A stretch of DNA of 64,000 nt, taken from Acidobacteriota bacterium. GTDB lineage: Bacteria; Acidobacteriota; Blastocatellia; RBC074. A program made the translations under genes and the position numbers. The notes under the pieces were generated by a model. That model was given only the letters and a program-made list of their open reading frames with translations. It made no database searches and was not told where the DNA came from. Numbering within the stretch: the first letter of the stretch is position 1; the number at the start of each line of letters is the position of its first letter. The stretch spans positions 62,001 to 126,000 of the forward strand of contig JACPYM010000002.1 in the NCBI GenBank assembly GCA_016196035.1, written 5' to 3'. Of the stretch, positions 40,868-49,972 are shown one piece after another.

Positions 40868-41836
40868 TCAGCGCCCAAACAATTCCCGGTACGACTCTTT
40901 CAAATACTTCCTCTGCAATTGCATGACAGCAGCCAGGTACTCAGCCGGTTGCCGCAGCAAAGTTCGCCGCAAGCGCAAGCTGCCGATGACCAGCGTATGC
41001 GCCAGTGTATTACGGACAAACCCGCCCGGCGAAAGCACGGCCTTTTGATAGCGAAACCAGGCGTCAATTTCCTGCAAGCGGCGCTCGTGATTCGTCCAGC
41101 GTTTCAGCGCACTTTGGCCGCCATGATGAACGACCTCGGCGGCTGGCTCGAAAATCAATTGCCAGCCTTGTTTGCGCATCCGCGTGCACCATTCCCCGTC
41201 TTCGCCATACATTTCAAACGATTCGTCCAGGGGGCCAACAGCGGCAATCATTTCACGTTTGACCATCATGGCCGCGCCGCTAAACGCCGAAACGCTGCGG
41301 CGTTCAGTGTGATCCCAATGCTGTGCCAGCAACCAATTCGCCCGCAACTGCGCGGGCAGGAAACGATAAAGCTGCCAGCCTTCCAGCAAGATCGTGAGCA
41401 CGGTGGGCGGATTGCGCCAGACACTCGGTTGTAAACTGCCATCCGAATTTAACAGGCGCGGCGCGCACGCTCCAATGCGCGGCGCGGCTTGTAAGGTGCG
41501 CAGTAACATCGCCAGCGCGCCGGGTTTCACTTCCGTGTCCGGGTTCAACAAAAAAACATAGGGGGCGGCGCTGCCAGCCAGGGCTTGGTTATTCGCTTTG
41601 GCGAAGCCCAGGTTTTTCTCGTTCGCCATAAACCGCAGCGGGGCATCGGCCAAACCGGGGCGTGCGACTAAGGCGCGCGCCGCCGCCAGGCTGCCATCCG
41701 TTGATGCATTATCGGCGATCACAATTTCGTAACGCACAGGCGGCGGCTGGCGCAGCACGCTTTCGATACAACGCGCAAGCAACTCGCCGCCGTTCCAATT
41801 CACAATAACGATTGTCAATTCGACTGCTTGATTCAT
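40868..41836 (-). CDS. GT2-family glycosyltransferase (rhamnosyltransferase-like)
   Basis: A 322-residue GT-A enzyme. It starts MNQAVELTIVIVNWNGGELL at 41836; the upstream extension is not family sequence. Motifs are YEIVIADNASTDGSLAAARA, RFMANEKNLGFAKANNQALA, YVFLLNPDTEVKPGALAMLL (DTE as metal-binding triad) and GAAMMVKREMIAAVGPLDES followed by MYGEDGEWCTRMRKQGW (catalytic ED). This set is typical for the WbbL/RfbF-like group that transfers rhamnose or similar deoxysugars. It forms part of the repeat-unit assembly set. Confidence 0.9.
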   Translation of the reverse strand: MNQAVELTIVIVNWNGGELLARCIESVLRQPPPVRYEIVIADNASTDGSLAAARALVARPGLADAPLRFMANEKNLGFAKANNQALAGSAAPYVFLLNPDTEVKPGALAMLLRTLQAAPRIGACAPRLLNSDGSLQPSVWRNPPTVLTILLEGWQLYRFLPAQLRANWLLAQHWDHTERRSVSAFSGAAMMVKREMIAAVGPLDESFEMYGEDGEWCTRMRKQGWQLIFEPAAEVVHHGGQSALKRWTNHERRLQEIDAWFRYQKAVLSPGGFVRNTLAHTLVIGSLRLRRTLLRQPAEYLAAVMQLQRKYLKESYRELFGR

Positions 41837-41898
41837 CCCTTGTACGATCAAATTACGGCTATAGGAAAAACACACCAAGCTGTCGGGCCAGCAAGCTA

Positions 41899-41991
41899 CC
41901 GGTACGGAACCGGGAGCGATAGCGACTGGGTTTTCCCGCGTTAGACGTGCTCAAAAGCACCCGGTCGCTATCGCTCCCGGTTCCGTACCGG
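41899..41991. repeat. Inverted repeat with 28-bp perfect arms
   Basis: CCGGTACGGAACCGGGAGCG plus eight further bases (41899-41926) is complemented exactly at 41964-41991. Each arm also contains internal self-complementary parts (CCGGTACGGAACCGG). The loop is about 37 bp. It lies just beyond the end of the methyltransferase gene, which is read toward it on the minus strand's downstream side. Confidence 0.7.
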
Positions 41992-42020
41992 CGCATTGCC
42001 GACATCTTGGTGTAGCACTT

Positions 42021-43109
42021 CTAGGCCTTGCTCGCCCAGCATTGCAATACATCGCCCCGCAGCGGCTGGCAAAGCCAGTTCCAATACGCGCGCAGTAATA
42101 GTTTGCGGGCCGGCCAATACTCTGCGGGTTGGAGCTGGAAGCGCGGCGCGCGTTGTGTTTCGGGGTGCGCCGCCTCGTAATCATAGGAAAATTCCGCCGT
42201 ATACCCGCCGGGTAACACCGGCAGAGTGCGCTGGCGTTGTAACTGCAACCCGGCGGCTTCGATAATTTGCCGCAGCGTCGCCGGTGAAAAGAGATAAAGA
42301 TGGCGTGGCGTTTCGCAGCCGTACCAGCGGCTTTGCCAGTGCTGGAAACTAAAACTATCGGCATTGGGCGTTTGCAGGAAGACCGTCCCGCCCGGTTTGA
42401 GAAAGCGCGCCACCAACCGCAAGGTTTCAACCGGGTCGTAGACATGTTCGAGCACGTCACATAACCGCACGTAATCGAAGCTCTCCGGCGCAAACGTGTC
42501 AGCGGCGAGCGTCCCAGTATGAATCTCGATCCCCCAGCGCTGTTTCCCCAGCAAAGCGGCGCGTTCGCTCAACTCAACGCCCGCCACCCGCCAGCCATGT
42601 TGCTTTAGACAAGCCAGGTACACGCCATTGCCGCAGCCGATTTCCAGCGCGCGTCCCGCCGGCACATAGCGCGGAAAATCATTCGCGCTATACAACGCCC
42701 GCTTGCCAAAGACTTTCACCAACGCGGGCTGTAACAAACGAAAGCCGAAGCCCGGTTTTTTGACGGGGTAGCCCCAGGCTGCCAGCACGCTCTGACGAAT
42801 GCCATCCCGCAACCAGCGCAACCAGCCGGAACTGTCCAAGGCCGGATTCGGCGTCATCTCGTTCTGGTAGCTGTAATACTCAGCCTCGGGGTAGTAATAA
42901 CCAATCTGCTCCGCGATCGGGCGCGGAGAAAGAATCAGAAGCTGGCAGCCCGCACAGTTCACCAGCCCAAACTCACCGGGCAATTGATACAACCGGTCAC
43001 GCACGGCGAAGAGCCGCTGGAATGCGCCGCCAGCGCACAGCGGGCAGTTGCGCACCTCTTCAGTGCGCGGAATGCGTGGCTGTGGTTCTTTTGTTTCAGT
43101 TAACTGCAT
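42021..43109 (-). CDS. Class I SAM-dependent methyltransferase with N-terminal cysteine motif
   Basis: A 362-residue protein. The N-terminus carries a zinc-type ribbon (NCPLCAGGAFQRLF and VNCAGCQLLILSPRPIAEQI), and the methyltransferase core starts with AGRALEIGCGNGVYLACLKQ (SAM motif I), then AGVELSERAALLGKQRWG, VRLCDVLEHVYDPVETLRLV and RFLKPGGTVFLQTPNADSFS. This two-part layout is frequent in capsule and O-antigen loci, where such enzymes methylate sugars. The start MQLTETKEP at 43109 is chosen; the codon lies inside the left direct repeat of the element at 43117, so that element has been inserted right in front of the gene. Confidence 0.85.
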   Translation of the reverse strand: MQLTETKEPQPRIPRTEEVRNCPLCAGGAFQRLFAVRDRLYQLPGEFGLVNCAGCQLLILSPRPIAEQIGYYYPEAEYYSYQNEMTPNPALDSSGWLRWLRDGIRQSVLAAWGYPVKKPGFGFRLLQPALVKVFGKRALYSANDFPRYVPAGRALEIGCGNGVYLACLKQHGWRVAGVELSERAALLGKQRWGIEIHTGTLAADTFAPESFDYVRLCDVLEHVYDPVETLRLVARFLKPGGTVFLQTPNADSFSFQHWQSRWYGCETPRHLYLFSPATLRQIIEAAGLQLQRQRTLPVLPGGYTAEFSYDYEAAHPETQRAPRFQLQPAEYWPARKLLLRAYWNWLCQPLRGDVLQCWASKA

Positions 43110-43116
43110 CTTACTT

Positions 43117-43336
43117 GAAGAGTGTGCGTAATTGCGTAATTCAGAAAGCATCGAATCCGGCTCCAGCGGAGCCAAATGTTTATAGCAGCCGCGTGGTGAA
43201 TGCTCTTAAGCTCCAGCGGAGCGGCAGTCAGATGTCGCTCCGCTGGAGCTTGGGAACACTGTTCGAACGAACTATAAACATGCCGCGCCACTGGCGCTAA
43301 ACCCCTTGTAAACACAGGGCCGGAATTACGCACAAG
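43117..43336. mobile_element. MITE-like element (220 bp) flanked by a 13-bp direct repeat
   Basis: CTGCATCTTACTT stands on both sides (43104-43116 and 43337-43349). The ends have related inverted sequences (GTGTGCGTAATT near 43122 and complement AATTACGCACAAG at 43324-43336). The interior hairpin (AAGCTCCAGCGGAGCG ... complement, about 43208-43250) and TATAAACATGCCGCGCCACTG match the interior of the element at 28295-28581, so both belong to one family with differing ends. It separates wzx from the methyltransferase gene of the same operon. Confidence 0.65.
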
Positions 43337-43343
43337 CTGCATC

Positions 43344-45026
43344 TTACTTCAGGGAGGCGCTGGCAAAGTAGTGCCGGGTTTGCCTCCGTAACCATTCCCG
43401 ATCCTCCGGGTTCAGCAAAACACGGTACGCCAACCCGCCATAACTCAACAACGCGCCGGTCACGACGAAGCCCTGCCAGAGGGGCGGCCAGCCAAACCAT
43501 TTGCCAGCACACAGCGGCAGCAGCAACCACAGCACGCCGGCAAAATACGCTCGCCACGAACTGGCGAAGGGCGAGAACGGCAGCCCGCTGAGTTGCCGGC
43601 TGGCACGTATGAATAACACCGCATCCGTCAGTACGCGCAAGCCCCAGGCGAGCGCCGCGCCGCGTGCCCCGAACCACCAGGTCAGGGTGATCACACACAG
43701 GATATAAGGGAGCAACTCAAGCCAATAATAACGTGCCACCAATTCCGCTTTACCGGCAGCCAGCACCAGATTCAACGGCGCCACCGCTAAAATGTTAAAG
43801 ACCGCGCCGCCGAGCAAGAGATAAAACGGCCCGGTGCTCTCGCGTCCATATTCGGCGCCCGCCCAAAAGGTAAAAAACGGTTGCGCGAGCAACGCCATGA
43901 TGACCACCAGCGGCGGCGCCGTCACTAAAATGGCGCGGCTCGCTTGCTGGTAAAGCCGCTGCAAGTCAGCGCGCGCGGCGCTGGCCTGCAAGCGCGTAAG
44001 TGCTGGCAATAAGACCTGGCCCAAGGCCGTGGGAATCATCGTCAGCAAATTGGCCAGCGTATAAGCCACTGTGTAATGCGCGAGCGTCTTGACTGAAGCG
44101 ACGCGCGCCAGCACCAGCTTTTCGCCATTCGCCAGCACCAAGGCCGCCAATTGCGAAGCCACCAACGCCGCCCCAAAGCGGGCCAGCGACCTGAGCATGA
44201 CAAAATCAAACCTGGGCCTGACTAATTGCGGCAGCAGCCGTAGCGAAAAAAAGCCGTGCACCAGCGCCAATAAACCATTGCTGACCGCCACCACCGCAAC
44301 GGCTCCCACCAAACCGCCGCCGCACCACAGCACGATTGGCGTGAAAATGATCTGGGCGAGATTGGCGCCGGTCGTCAGCAGTGAGTTCAGCCGCATCCGC
44401 AACCGCACCAGTTGCGGCGTGTTCAACACACTGCTGAGCGCGCGCGCCATGAATCCTAACGCGGCAATGCGCAACGCCAGCGTGGCGGGCGGTTGCAACG
44501 CTGCGGGCAAGTGCAGCCCGCGTTCCAGCAACAGCTCCGCCGTCAAGACCAGCAAGACCGCCAAGACCAAGACTGGCGCCAGACCGATGAGCAACGCCGT
44601 CCAGATGACGGTGGCTTCCCCCTCGTCATCGCCGCGCGCGTGCGCCTCGGCCCCGTAACGTGTCGAAGCCATCCCCATGCCCAAATCACCAAAGGCCAGA
44701 TAGCCAATCAGCAGGTTGATTAACGTCAAAACCCCATACGCTTCGGCACCCAGCCAGCGAATCACCAACGGCGTCGCCACAAACGAGGCCACTAAGGTCA
44801 CACCTTGCCCGCCCAGATTCCATAAGCTGCCGCGCGCGACCTGCTGGGCCATTCCCATGGTTTGGGTATTGGGGAAGCCGCTCTTCGGCTCCGGCTTCCC
44901 AGGAAAATTGGATTCCGCTTGTGTCGGGGAGTCTGAAGAAATTGCCGCTGATGTTACCGCCTTAGCCTTTGGAGTAAGGTCAGGGGGTTGATTAATTTGG
45001 ACAGTCACATTCCCGCCAGCCGCCAC
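43344..45026 (-). CDS. Wzx-like polysaccharide flippase (MOP superfamily)
   Basis: A polytopic protein of up to 560 residues with twelve or more membrane helices. The MOP-type start of the membrane part is VARGSLWNLGGQGVTLVASF, with TPLVIRWLGAEAYGVLTLIN and LLIGYLAFGDLGMGMASTRY; later LAHYTVAYTLANLLTMIPTA and AEYGRESTGPFYLLLGGAVF. It moves lipid-linked repeat units across the inner membrane to the Wzy-like polymerase. The start is uncertain: the long frame begins with a GTG at 45026 and a polar, Pro/Ser-rich leader of about 55 residues; MGMAQQVARG at 44858 is the alternative that fits other flippases better. A MITE-like element follows the stop codon. Confidence 0.88.
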   Translation of the reverse strand: MAAGGNVTVQINQPPDLTPKAKAVTSAAISSDSPTQAESNFPGKPEPKSGFPNTQTMGMAQQVARGSLWNLGGQGVTLVASFVATPLVIRWLGAEAYGVLTLINLLIGYLAFGDLGMGMASTRYGAEAHARGDDEGEATVIWTALLIGLAPVLVLAVLLVLTAELLLERGLHLPAALQPPATLALRIAALGFMARALSSVLNTPQLVRLRMRLNSLLTTGANLAQIIFTPIVLWCGGGLVGAVAVVAVSNGLLALVHGFFSLRLLPQLVRPRFDFVMLRSLARFGAALVASQLAALVLANGEKLVLARVASVKTLAHYTVAYTLANLLTMIPTALGQVLLPALTRLQASAARADLQRLYQQASRAILVTAPPLVVIMALLAQPFFTFWAGAEYGRESTGPFYLLLGGAVFNILAVAPLNLVLAAGKAELVARYYWLELLPYILCVITLTWWFGARGAALAWGLRVLTDAVLFIRASRQLSGLPFSPFASSWRAYFAGVLWLLLPLCAGKWFGWPPLWQGFVVTGALLSYGGLAYRVLLNPEDREWLRRQTRHYFASASLK

Positions 45027-45151
45027 GTTGCTTGCTCAAGCAGTGCTGCGTTTACCTCCGCACCTTGCTCTTTGTTACTGCTGTAAATATGGTCAAAGTG
45101 TGCTGCAAAAAATTGCGCCCCGTAAAAAATTCGGGGATGTCGTGAAAGCGC

Positions 45152-45221
45152 AAGTTCAGAGTTCACGCTCCAGCGTCTCACGGGTAGGAAGCTGACACGC
45201 TGAAGCGTGAACTCTGAACTT
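45152..45221. repeat. Inverted repeat with 18-bp arms
   Basis: AAGTTCAGAGTTCACGCT (45152-45169) is complemented perfectly at 45204-45221. The spacer holds a second weaker pair (CAGCGTCTCA / TGACACGCTG). It lies between the GT4 gene and the flippase gene in a 240-bp gap without a coding frame. Confidence 0.65.
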
Positions 45222-45268
45222 CTCTCCCCAATTTTTTTACAGAAAGAAAAATCGTCACGCACAGCTTA

Positions 45269-46816
45269 TCACTCCGCTTCATCCAGAATTTGCCGCGTGT
45301 CGGCGCTGATCTTGCCCTGCTGCGCGAGAATCTTTTGCAGATGCGTTTTCATCACCTGGCGATAGACGTTGAAGTATTCCCGCGCCACCCGCTCGGCGCT
45401 CATATAATCCAAAATGAATTTGCGGCCCGCGCGCGCGCGTTCCTGGGCTTGCCCCATATTATGCACCGTCCAACCCAGGGCCGCGTGCAAGGCCTCGGTA
45501 TTGCGCGGGGGCACGATGATGCCGTGCTTGCTGTTGCCCACGACATCGCGCACGCCGCTGACATCCGTCACCACCAGCGGGCGTTCCAGCATCAAGGCTT
45601 CGATGACCACCGAGGGGAGCGCTTCCTGCAACGAGGCGTGCACGATCACGTCGGCGGCGGCCATCAGCAACAAGGCGTCGTCGCGCCAGCCCAGAAACAC
45701 CACACGGTCGTAGACATCCAACTCTTTCGCCAGGTTTTCCAGCAGTTCGCGGTCAGGGCCAATGCCCACCAAATAAAGCGTGGCATCCAAGCCCTCATCG
45801 CGCAACAGGGCAAAGGCTTCCAGCAAAAACCGGTGACCTTTCTCCCAATGCAGGCGCGCCACACACAGCAAGGACAAGCGCTCGCGCATACCCAACTCGG
45901 CGCGCAACTTTTCCACCAACTCCGGCTTGACGGTCTCGAACCGCTCCAGCGTCTGGCCATAAGGGATCAACGAGACTTTGCTTTCAGGCACGTGTTCACG
46001 GCGCGTCAAAATATCGCGCACCATTTGCGACGGAGCGATGATGTGATCGGCCTGACGGTTGATCCAGTCTTCCAGTTTGAGATAAACATCGCGTTTGAAT
46101 TTGGAGGGTATTTGATAGACCGCATCCGAGTGATGGCGCGTCACGACCAGGCCGCGTTGCCGTTGTTTGGCCGCCAACAGCCCCACCAGCGTCGGGTCAA
46201 CCAGATGCGTATGGACAATGTCTATGCGCTCTTTTTGAATGATTTGCAGCAGGCGGTAAAGGGCTTTTGGATACTGGCTGCGATGGCGGCAATCGAGCGC
46301 ATAAACCTGCACGCCGCGTTTGTCTAAATCTTTGGTGAAACTGCCTTCTTTGCCCAGCGTCACGGCCAGATACGTGATGGCCCGGCGGTCAGTGAAATCA
46401 CAGAGGCTGTTGAGATAGTAGTTGGAGGTCTCGACATTCGTAACGTGCAACACCCGTAACGGACGCGTAAACGGTTTGACCTTGGGCATCTCGTAGGCAT
46501 CAACGACCGCTTGCAGCTTGCCGCTGCGGCTGGGCTTGGGTAGCGGTTCGTCCTTTGATTCAACGCGCACCTGCGGCGGCGGTACGGGTTGGGTATAAAC
46601 ATCCGCCAGAATTTCTTCACGATGACCCGGTGCTTTGGGGGCTGACCGCTGGAAACTTTCGGCGGCTGGCCCTTCGGAGGGCGGCGGCAAGGGCGAAACA
46701 TAGGCTTGCGCCGGTTGTGGGCGAGGCTGCCGCAACTTCCCCGTAGGCTCACGCCGAAACTCGGTGGCGGGTTTGATGGAAATCACTTCAGCGAATTCTT
46801 GGTCCTTACTGTTCAT
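45269..46816 (-). CDS. GT4-family glycosyltransferase with disordered N-terminal extension
   Basis: A 515-residue protein. The start at 46816 (MNSKDQEFAEVISIKPATEF) is chosen; the upstream part of the frame is a repeat element. About 130 residues of proline- and charge-rich sequence (for example LRQPRPQPAQAYVSPLPPPS) precede the GT-B domain, which begins PLRVLHVTNVETSNYYLNSL. Landmarks are IDIVHTHLVDPTLVGLLAAK, VSLIPYGQTLERFETVKPEL, LSLLCVARLHWEKGHRFLLE, LLMAAADVIVHASLQEALPS and EALMLERPLVVTDVSGVRDV. It adds a sugar in the cytoplasm. The long N-terminal tail is uncommon and may tether it to partners in the export complex. Confidence 0.87.
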   Translation of the reverse strand: MNSKDQEFAEVISIKPATEFRREPTGKLRQPRPQPAQAYVSPLPPPSEGPAAESFQRSAPKAPGHREEILADVYTQPVPPPQVRVESKDEPLPKPSRSGKLQAVVDAYEMPKVKPFTRPLRVLHVTNVETSNYYLNSLCDFTDRRAITYLAVTLGKEGSFTKDLDKRGVQVYALDCRHRSQYPKALYRLLQIIQKERIDIVHTHLVDPTLVGLLAAKQRQRGLVVTRHHSDAVYQIPSKFKRDVYLKLEDWINRQADHIIAPSQMVRDILTRREHVPESKVSLIPYGQTLERFETVKPELVEKLRAELGMRERLSLLCVARLHWEKGHRFLLEAFALLRDEGLDATLYLVGIGPDRELLENLAKELDVYDRVVFLGWRDDALLLMAAADVIVHASLQEALPSVVIEALMLERPLVVTDVSGVRDVVGNSKHGIIVPPRNTEALHAALGWTVHNMGQAQERARAGRKFILDYMSAERVAREYFNVYRQVMKTHLQKILAQQGKISADTRQILDEAE

Positions 46817-46862
46817 AAGTTTCAACGCACACGACAGCGCACCCAACCTGACGGACAACCGG

Positions 46863-47113
46863 CTATAGACTTCAAGAAAAAGAATTTCCGTAGCCAACTC
46901 CAACGGAGCATCAGCCAACAGCCTGGGGGGGGCAACCCCAGGAAGTCCATTGAGTCGTGGTGCGAAGCCCTGAAAGGGCGGCAGCCAAGCCTCTGGCTGG
47001 CGCCCTTTCAGGGCTGGCCGAACCATTTGCACGACTCCCCAGGGCTTCACCCTGGGCTGTTGGCTGGTCGCCCCTTTGGGACTTTTCGGAAATTCTTTTT
47101 CTTAAAAGCTATG
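46863..47113. repeat. Nested inverted-repeat element (about 250 bp)
   Basis: Outer ends AAGAAAAAGAATTTCCG (46874-46890) and its complement (47087-47103) enclose inner pairs AGCCAACAGCCTGGGG / CCCTGGGCTGTTGGCT and GAAAGGGCGGCAGCCA / GGCTGGCGCCCTTTC. No gene inside. It covers nearly the whole gap between the GT4 gene and the upstream Wzc-like gene and explains a spurious extension of the GT4 frame. Confidence 0.7.
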
Positions 47114-47123
47114 GTTCGACGAA

Positions 47124-49604
47124 CTAATCGCCTACCCCAGCCTTGCCCAACCCAATGTCTTTGCTTTGGCTTCCGTAATTTGAATGATAACGATAATAGT
47201 AGTAATCGTAATATCCCTCGCGTTTCAAATCTACGTTATTGAGTACCACGCCAAAAATTTTCGCGCCGACACTGCGTAAATCCTGCTTGGCCCGGCGCAC
47301 GATCTCGCGCGTGGAACGGCCCGCTTGCACCACCAGAATAACGCCGTCCACGAGGGTGGACAGAATGGCAGGATCGGTCACATTCATCAATGGCGGCGAG
47401 TCAATCAGAATGTGGTCGTACTCTTTGGCCGCCGTGCGAATCAGTTCGCGCATGCGCTCTGACGCAATCAGTTCCGCCGGATTCGGCGGAATCGGCCCGC
47501 AAGGCAGCAGGGTCAAATGCGGAATCGGCAATTGTTGGATCACCGAATCCAACGGCACATTGCTCGACAAGTAAGTCGAAAGGCCACGTGTTTGATTGAG
47601 CTTGAATTGCCGGTGAATCGCGGGGCGGCGCAAATCGCCGTCAATGAGCAAAACCGAAACGCCCAGATTGGCCAACGAAATTGCCGTGTTGATGGCCGTG
47701 GTCGTCTTGCCTTCGGCAGGCTGGCTGCTGGTGATCAAAATTGTTTTGGGCGGATTGCCCGCCGAAGAGAGCAACACCGCCGTGCGCAACATACGATAGG
47801 CTTCAACCACGGAAGACAATCCATCCAAGGTGGCCAATGCCTCGCCTTCGAGGGGTTGCAAACCGCGCGGGGCCAGCGCGGCGATCCCGTCAGCCTCAGC
47901 CGCCGATTCATTGAGGACTCCGGTGACGGCCTCTTTGCGTTTGGAACTCAGCATCCGCATCGCGCTCTGACTAACCGCTGGAATCATCGCCAGGGTCGGC
48001 AATTGCGCGGCGCGCAACACGTCTTCGACATTCTTGACGGTGTTGTCGAGGTACTCTAACAACAAGGCCAGACCGATCCCGGCAAACAGGCTCAAAAACA
48101 TGCCAATCAAGATCGAACGAGCGCGGCGCGGGCCGACGGCGCCATTGGGAATGCGCGCGGGTTCGATGATGCGCAAATCGGGGCTTTGCTCCGCCAGTTG
48201 GAAATTGGCTTGATTGGTTTTGGAAAGGAAATCGTTGTAAAGCGCTTTGGCCGTGTCTACGCGCTGTTTGAGAATGTTGAACTGAATCGCGGCCTGATTT
48301 TGCTGCACGGCCTCGCTTTTGGCTTTGTTGAGCGAGGTCTTCAATCCCTGTTCGTCGCGCACGGCGCGTTCATAATCGGCGCGCAACTTGTCTTCCAGCT
48401 TGCGGCGCGTCTCGGACAACAACTTTTCCAGTGCGGCAATCTGTTGTGTAACTTCGGCCACCTTGGGATTCTCAGGGCCGAATTTGACATTCAATTGCGC
48501 GGCTTGCACCTGCAACTCGCCGAGCTTGGCTTGCAGGGTATTGGTCTTCGGATCGGAAAAGGCGTCGGGCAGGCGGGCGACGCGCCCTTGCTTGACCTCT
48601 TCGTAAAGCGATTGTTTGAGCATCCGGTCGGTTTCGGCCTTGAGCGACTCGTCGTGCAATTTGGTGAGCTTGTCGCTGGTCAGCGTCTCTTTGCCTTCGG
48701 TCGAAAAGATATTGTTGACGCGGCTGTAATCAGCCAACGCCTGTTCGGATTGTTGCACCTGCGTTTGCAACTTGCGCGTCGTTTCGTCCAACCAGCCAGC
48801 CGATTTATTAAAGCGCGAGGTCTTGGCCTCGAAGCTGCGATTCAATAACACCTGCGCCGCGCCGTTGGCGACAGCGGCGGCGATCAAGGGGTCGGTATGC
48901 GTGTACGTAATCAGCAAGGCGCGCGTCTCGGGAATTTGATCTACGTACAAGGAGCGGCTCAGCACTTCGACATACGGTTCCAGCCTGGCGCTTTCCTGCG
49001 GCGTCGGGGGCGCGAGTTGGTCTTCGTTCAGTTGGATGGGGTTGACCGGCGGCAAATAACTGGGCTGTTCGAGCGGGCGGCGCAGTTTGGCCAAAATTGT
49101 TTTTAAGGCTTCGGCAAAGGTCTTTTTCTGCTCTACGTCCATAAAATGCGGTTGCGACTCCAGCTTCAAACGCCGGACGACCTCCTCTTTCAGCGGGTAA
49201 GTCGTCAGCAACAGCATTTCGGTTTTGATCTTGTCGGTATCGTCGGCCTGCACGAGCACGTTATTCTCTTTGAGAAAGGTGGCTGTGTCTTTGGCGACGG
49301 CCACCTTGGCCGTCGCCTGGTAGGTGGATTTAACGCGGAAAGATTCCAGGGTGACAATCAGCGTGGCAATAAACAGCACCGTCAGGATCAGCCATTTGCG
49401 TTTGCGCACCTTACGCCAGATCTCTCGGAAGTTGAGGCTGTCCGCGCCCGCGCCTGTCTGCGGCAAACCGTTGGCGTCACCCATACCATTCGCCATCAAC
49501 CCCGTGAGCGCGCCCGGAAGATAGGCCGGGTTCAGGCGCATCAACTCCTGTGAAGTGGAGTTGCGGTCAGACACCTGCTCCGGGTTGCGATTCTCTTCCG
49601 ACAT
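47124..49604 (-). CDS. Wzc-like chain-length regulator with BY-kinase domain (copy 1)
   Basis: An 826-residue inner-membrane protein. The second of two adjacent ATGs is used because GGAGG lies five bases before it; this gives MSEENRNPEQ, like the paralog. A Wzz domain with membrane helix (KWLILTVLFIATLIVTL, residues about 72-88) leads to long periplasmic coiled coils (GNVR-type), a second helix (ILIGMFLSLFAGIGLALLLE) and the cytoplasmic tyrosine kinase: Walker A SSQPAEGKTTTAINTAIS (about 615-632), Walker A' LLIDGDLRRPAIH, Walker B ILIDSPPLMNVTDP. The C-terminus is a tyrosine cluster, YYDYYYYRYHSNYG, the usual autophosphorylation site. It regulates polymerisation and export with the Wza-like protein. 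Confidence 0.93.
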   Translation of the reverse strand: MSEENRNPEQVSDRNSTSQELMRLNPAYLPGALTGLMANGMGDANGLPQTGAGADSLNFREIWRKVRKRKWLILTVLFIATLIVTLESFRVKSTYQATAKVAVAKDTATFLKENNVLVQADDTDKIKTEMLLLTTYPLKEEVVRRLKLESQPHFMDVEQKKTFAEALKTILAKLRRPLEQPSYLPPVNPIQLNEDQLAPPTPQESARLEPYVEVLSRSLYVDQIPETRALLITYTHTDPLIAAAVANGAAQVLLNRSFEAKTSRFNKSAGWLDETTRKLQTQVQQSEQALADYSRVNNIFSTEGKETLTSDKLTKLHDESLKAETDRMLKQSLYEEVKQGRVARLPDAFSDPKTNTLQAKLGELQVQAAQLNVKFGPENPKVAEVTQQIAALEKLLSETRRKLEDKLRADYERAVRDEQGLKTSLNKAKSEAVQQNQAAIQFNILKQRVDTAKALYNDFLSKTNQANFQLAEQSPDLRIIEPARIPNGAVGPRRARSILIGMFLSLFAGIGLALLLEYLDNTVKNVEDVLRAAQLPTLAMIPAVSQSAMRMLSSKRKEAVTGVLNESAAEADGIAALAPRGLQPLEGEALATLDGLSSVVEAYRMLRTAVLLSSAGNPPKTILITSSQPAEGKTTTAINTAISLANLGVSVLLIDGDLRRPAIHRQFKLNQTRGLSTYLSSNVPLDSVIQQLPIPHLTLLPCGPIPPNPAELIASERMRELIRTAAKEYDHILIDSPPLMNVTDPAILSTLVDGVILVVQAGRSTREIVRRAKQDLRSVGAKIFGVVLNNVDLKREGYYDYYYYRYHSNYGSQSKDIGLGKAGVGD

Positions 49605-49860
49605 CATTCCCTCCCAATTGCCTTGCAAAATTCGGATGTGCAGTACACTGCTGGCAAAGACCGGGCACCATCCAAGTCTCTTCAGTCCGCCGCCTCTGTT
49701 AGGGACAGCTCAATCTTCCCTGCACCAAGTACGTATTATGTGTGTATGACGAAACGGCTCATCAGTCAGACCGCCTGTCAGCAAACAATCTCTCAAAACA
49801 ATCTGTATTGCTCAGGCTCTTAACTTGATCGTTTGAGCCAGGCAGCGCTGCGTGGCATGG
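49605..49860. other. Gap upstream of copy-1 Wzc-like gene, nothing recognised
   Basis: About 250 bp with no convincing open frame. On the minus strand CATAAT (complement at about 49734-49739) might be a -10 box, but no matching -35 was found. The sequence is less GC-rich than the neighbours. It probably holds the promoter and leader of the Wzc-like gene. Confidence 0.3.
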
Positions 49861-49865
49861 GACGC

Positions 49866-49969
49866 ATTGTTCATTGTTCATTGTTCATTTGTCATTGTTC
49901 ATTTGTCATTGCCTGACAGCACCTTCCGCAATGACAAATGAACAATGAACAATTTATCTTTTGAACAAT
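49866..49969. repeat. Inverted heptamer array (ATTGTTC / GAACAAT)
   Basis: Six left-hand units (ATTGTTC three times, ATTTGTC, ATTGTTC, ATTTGTC; 49866-49907) face right-hand units GACAAAT, GAACAAT, GAACAAT (49933-49953) and a further GAACAAT at 49963. The halves are complementary and can form a long hairpin. The right end stops at the stop codon of the next minus-strand gene. Confidence 0.7.
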
Positions 49970-49972
49970 GCC

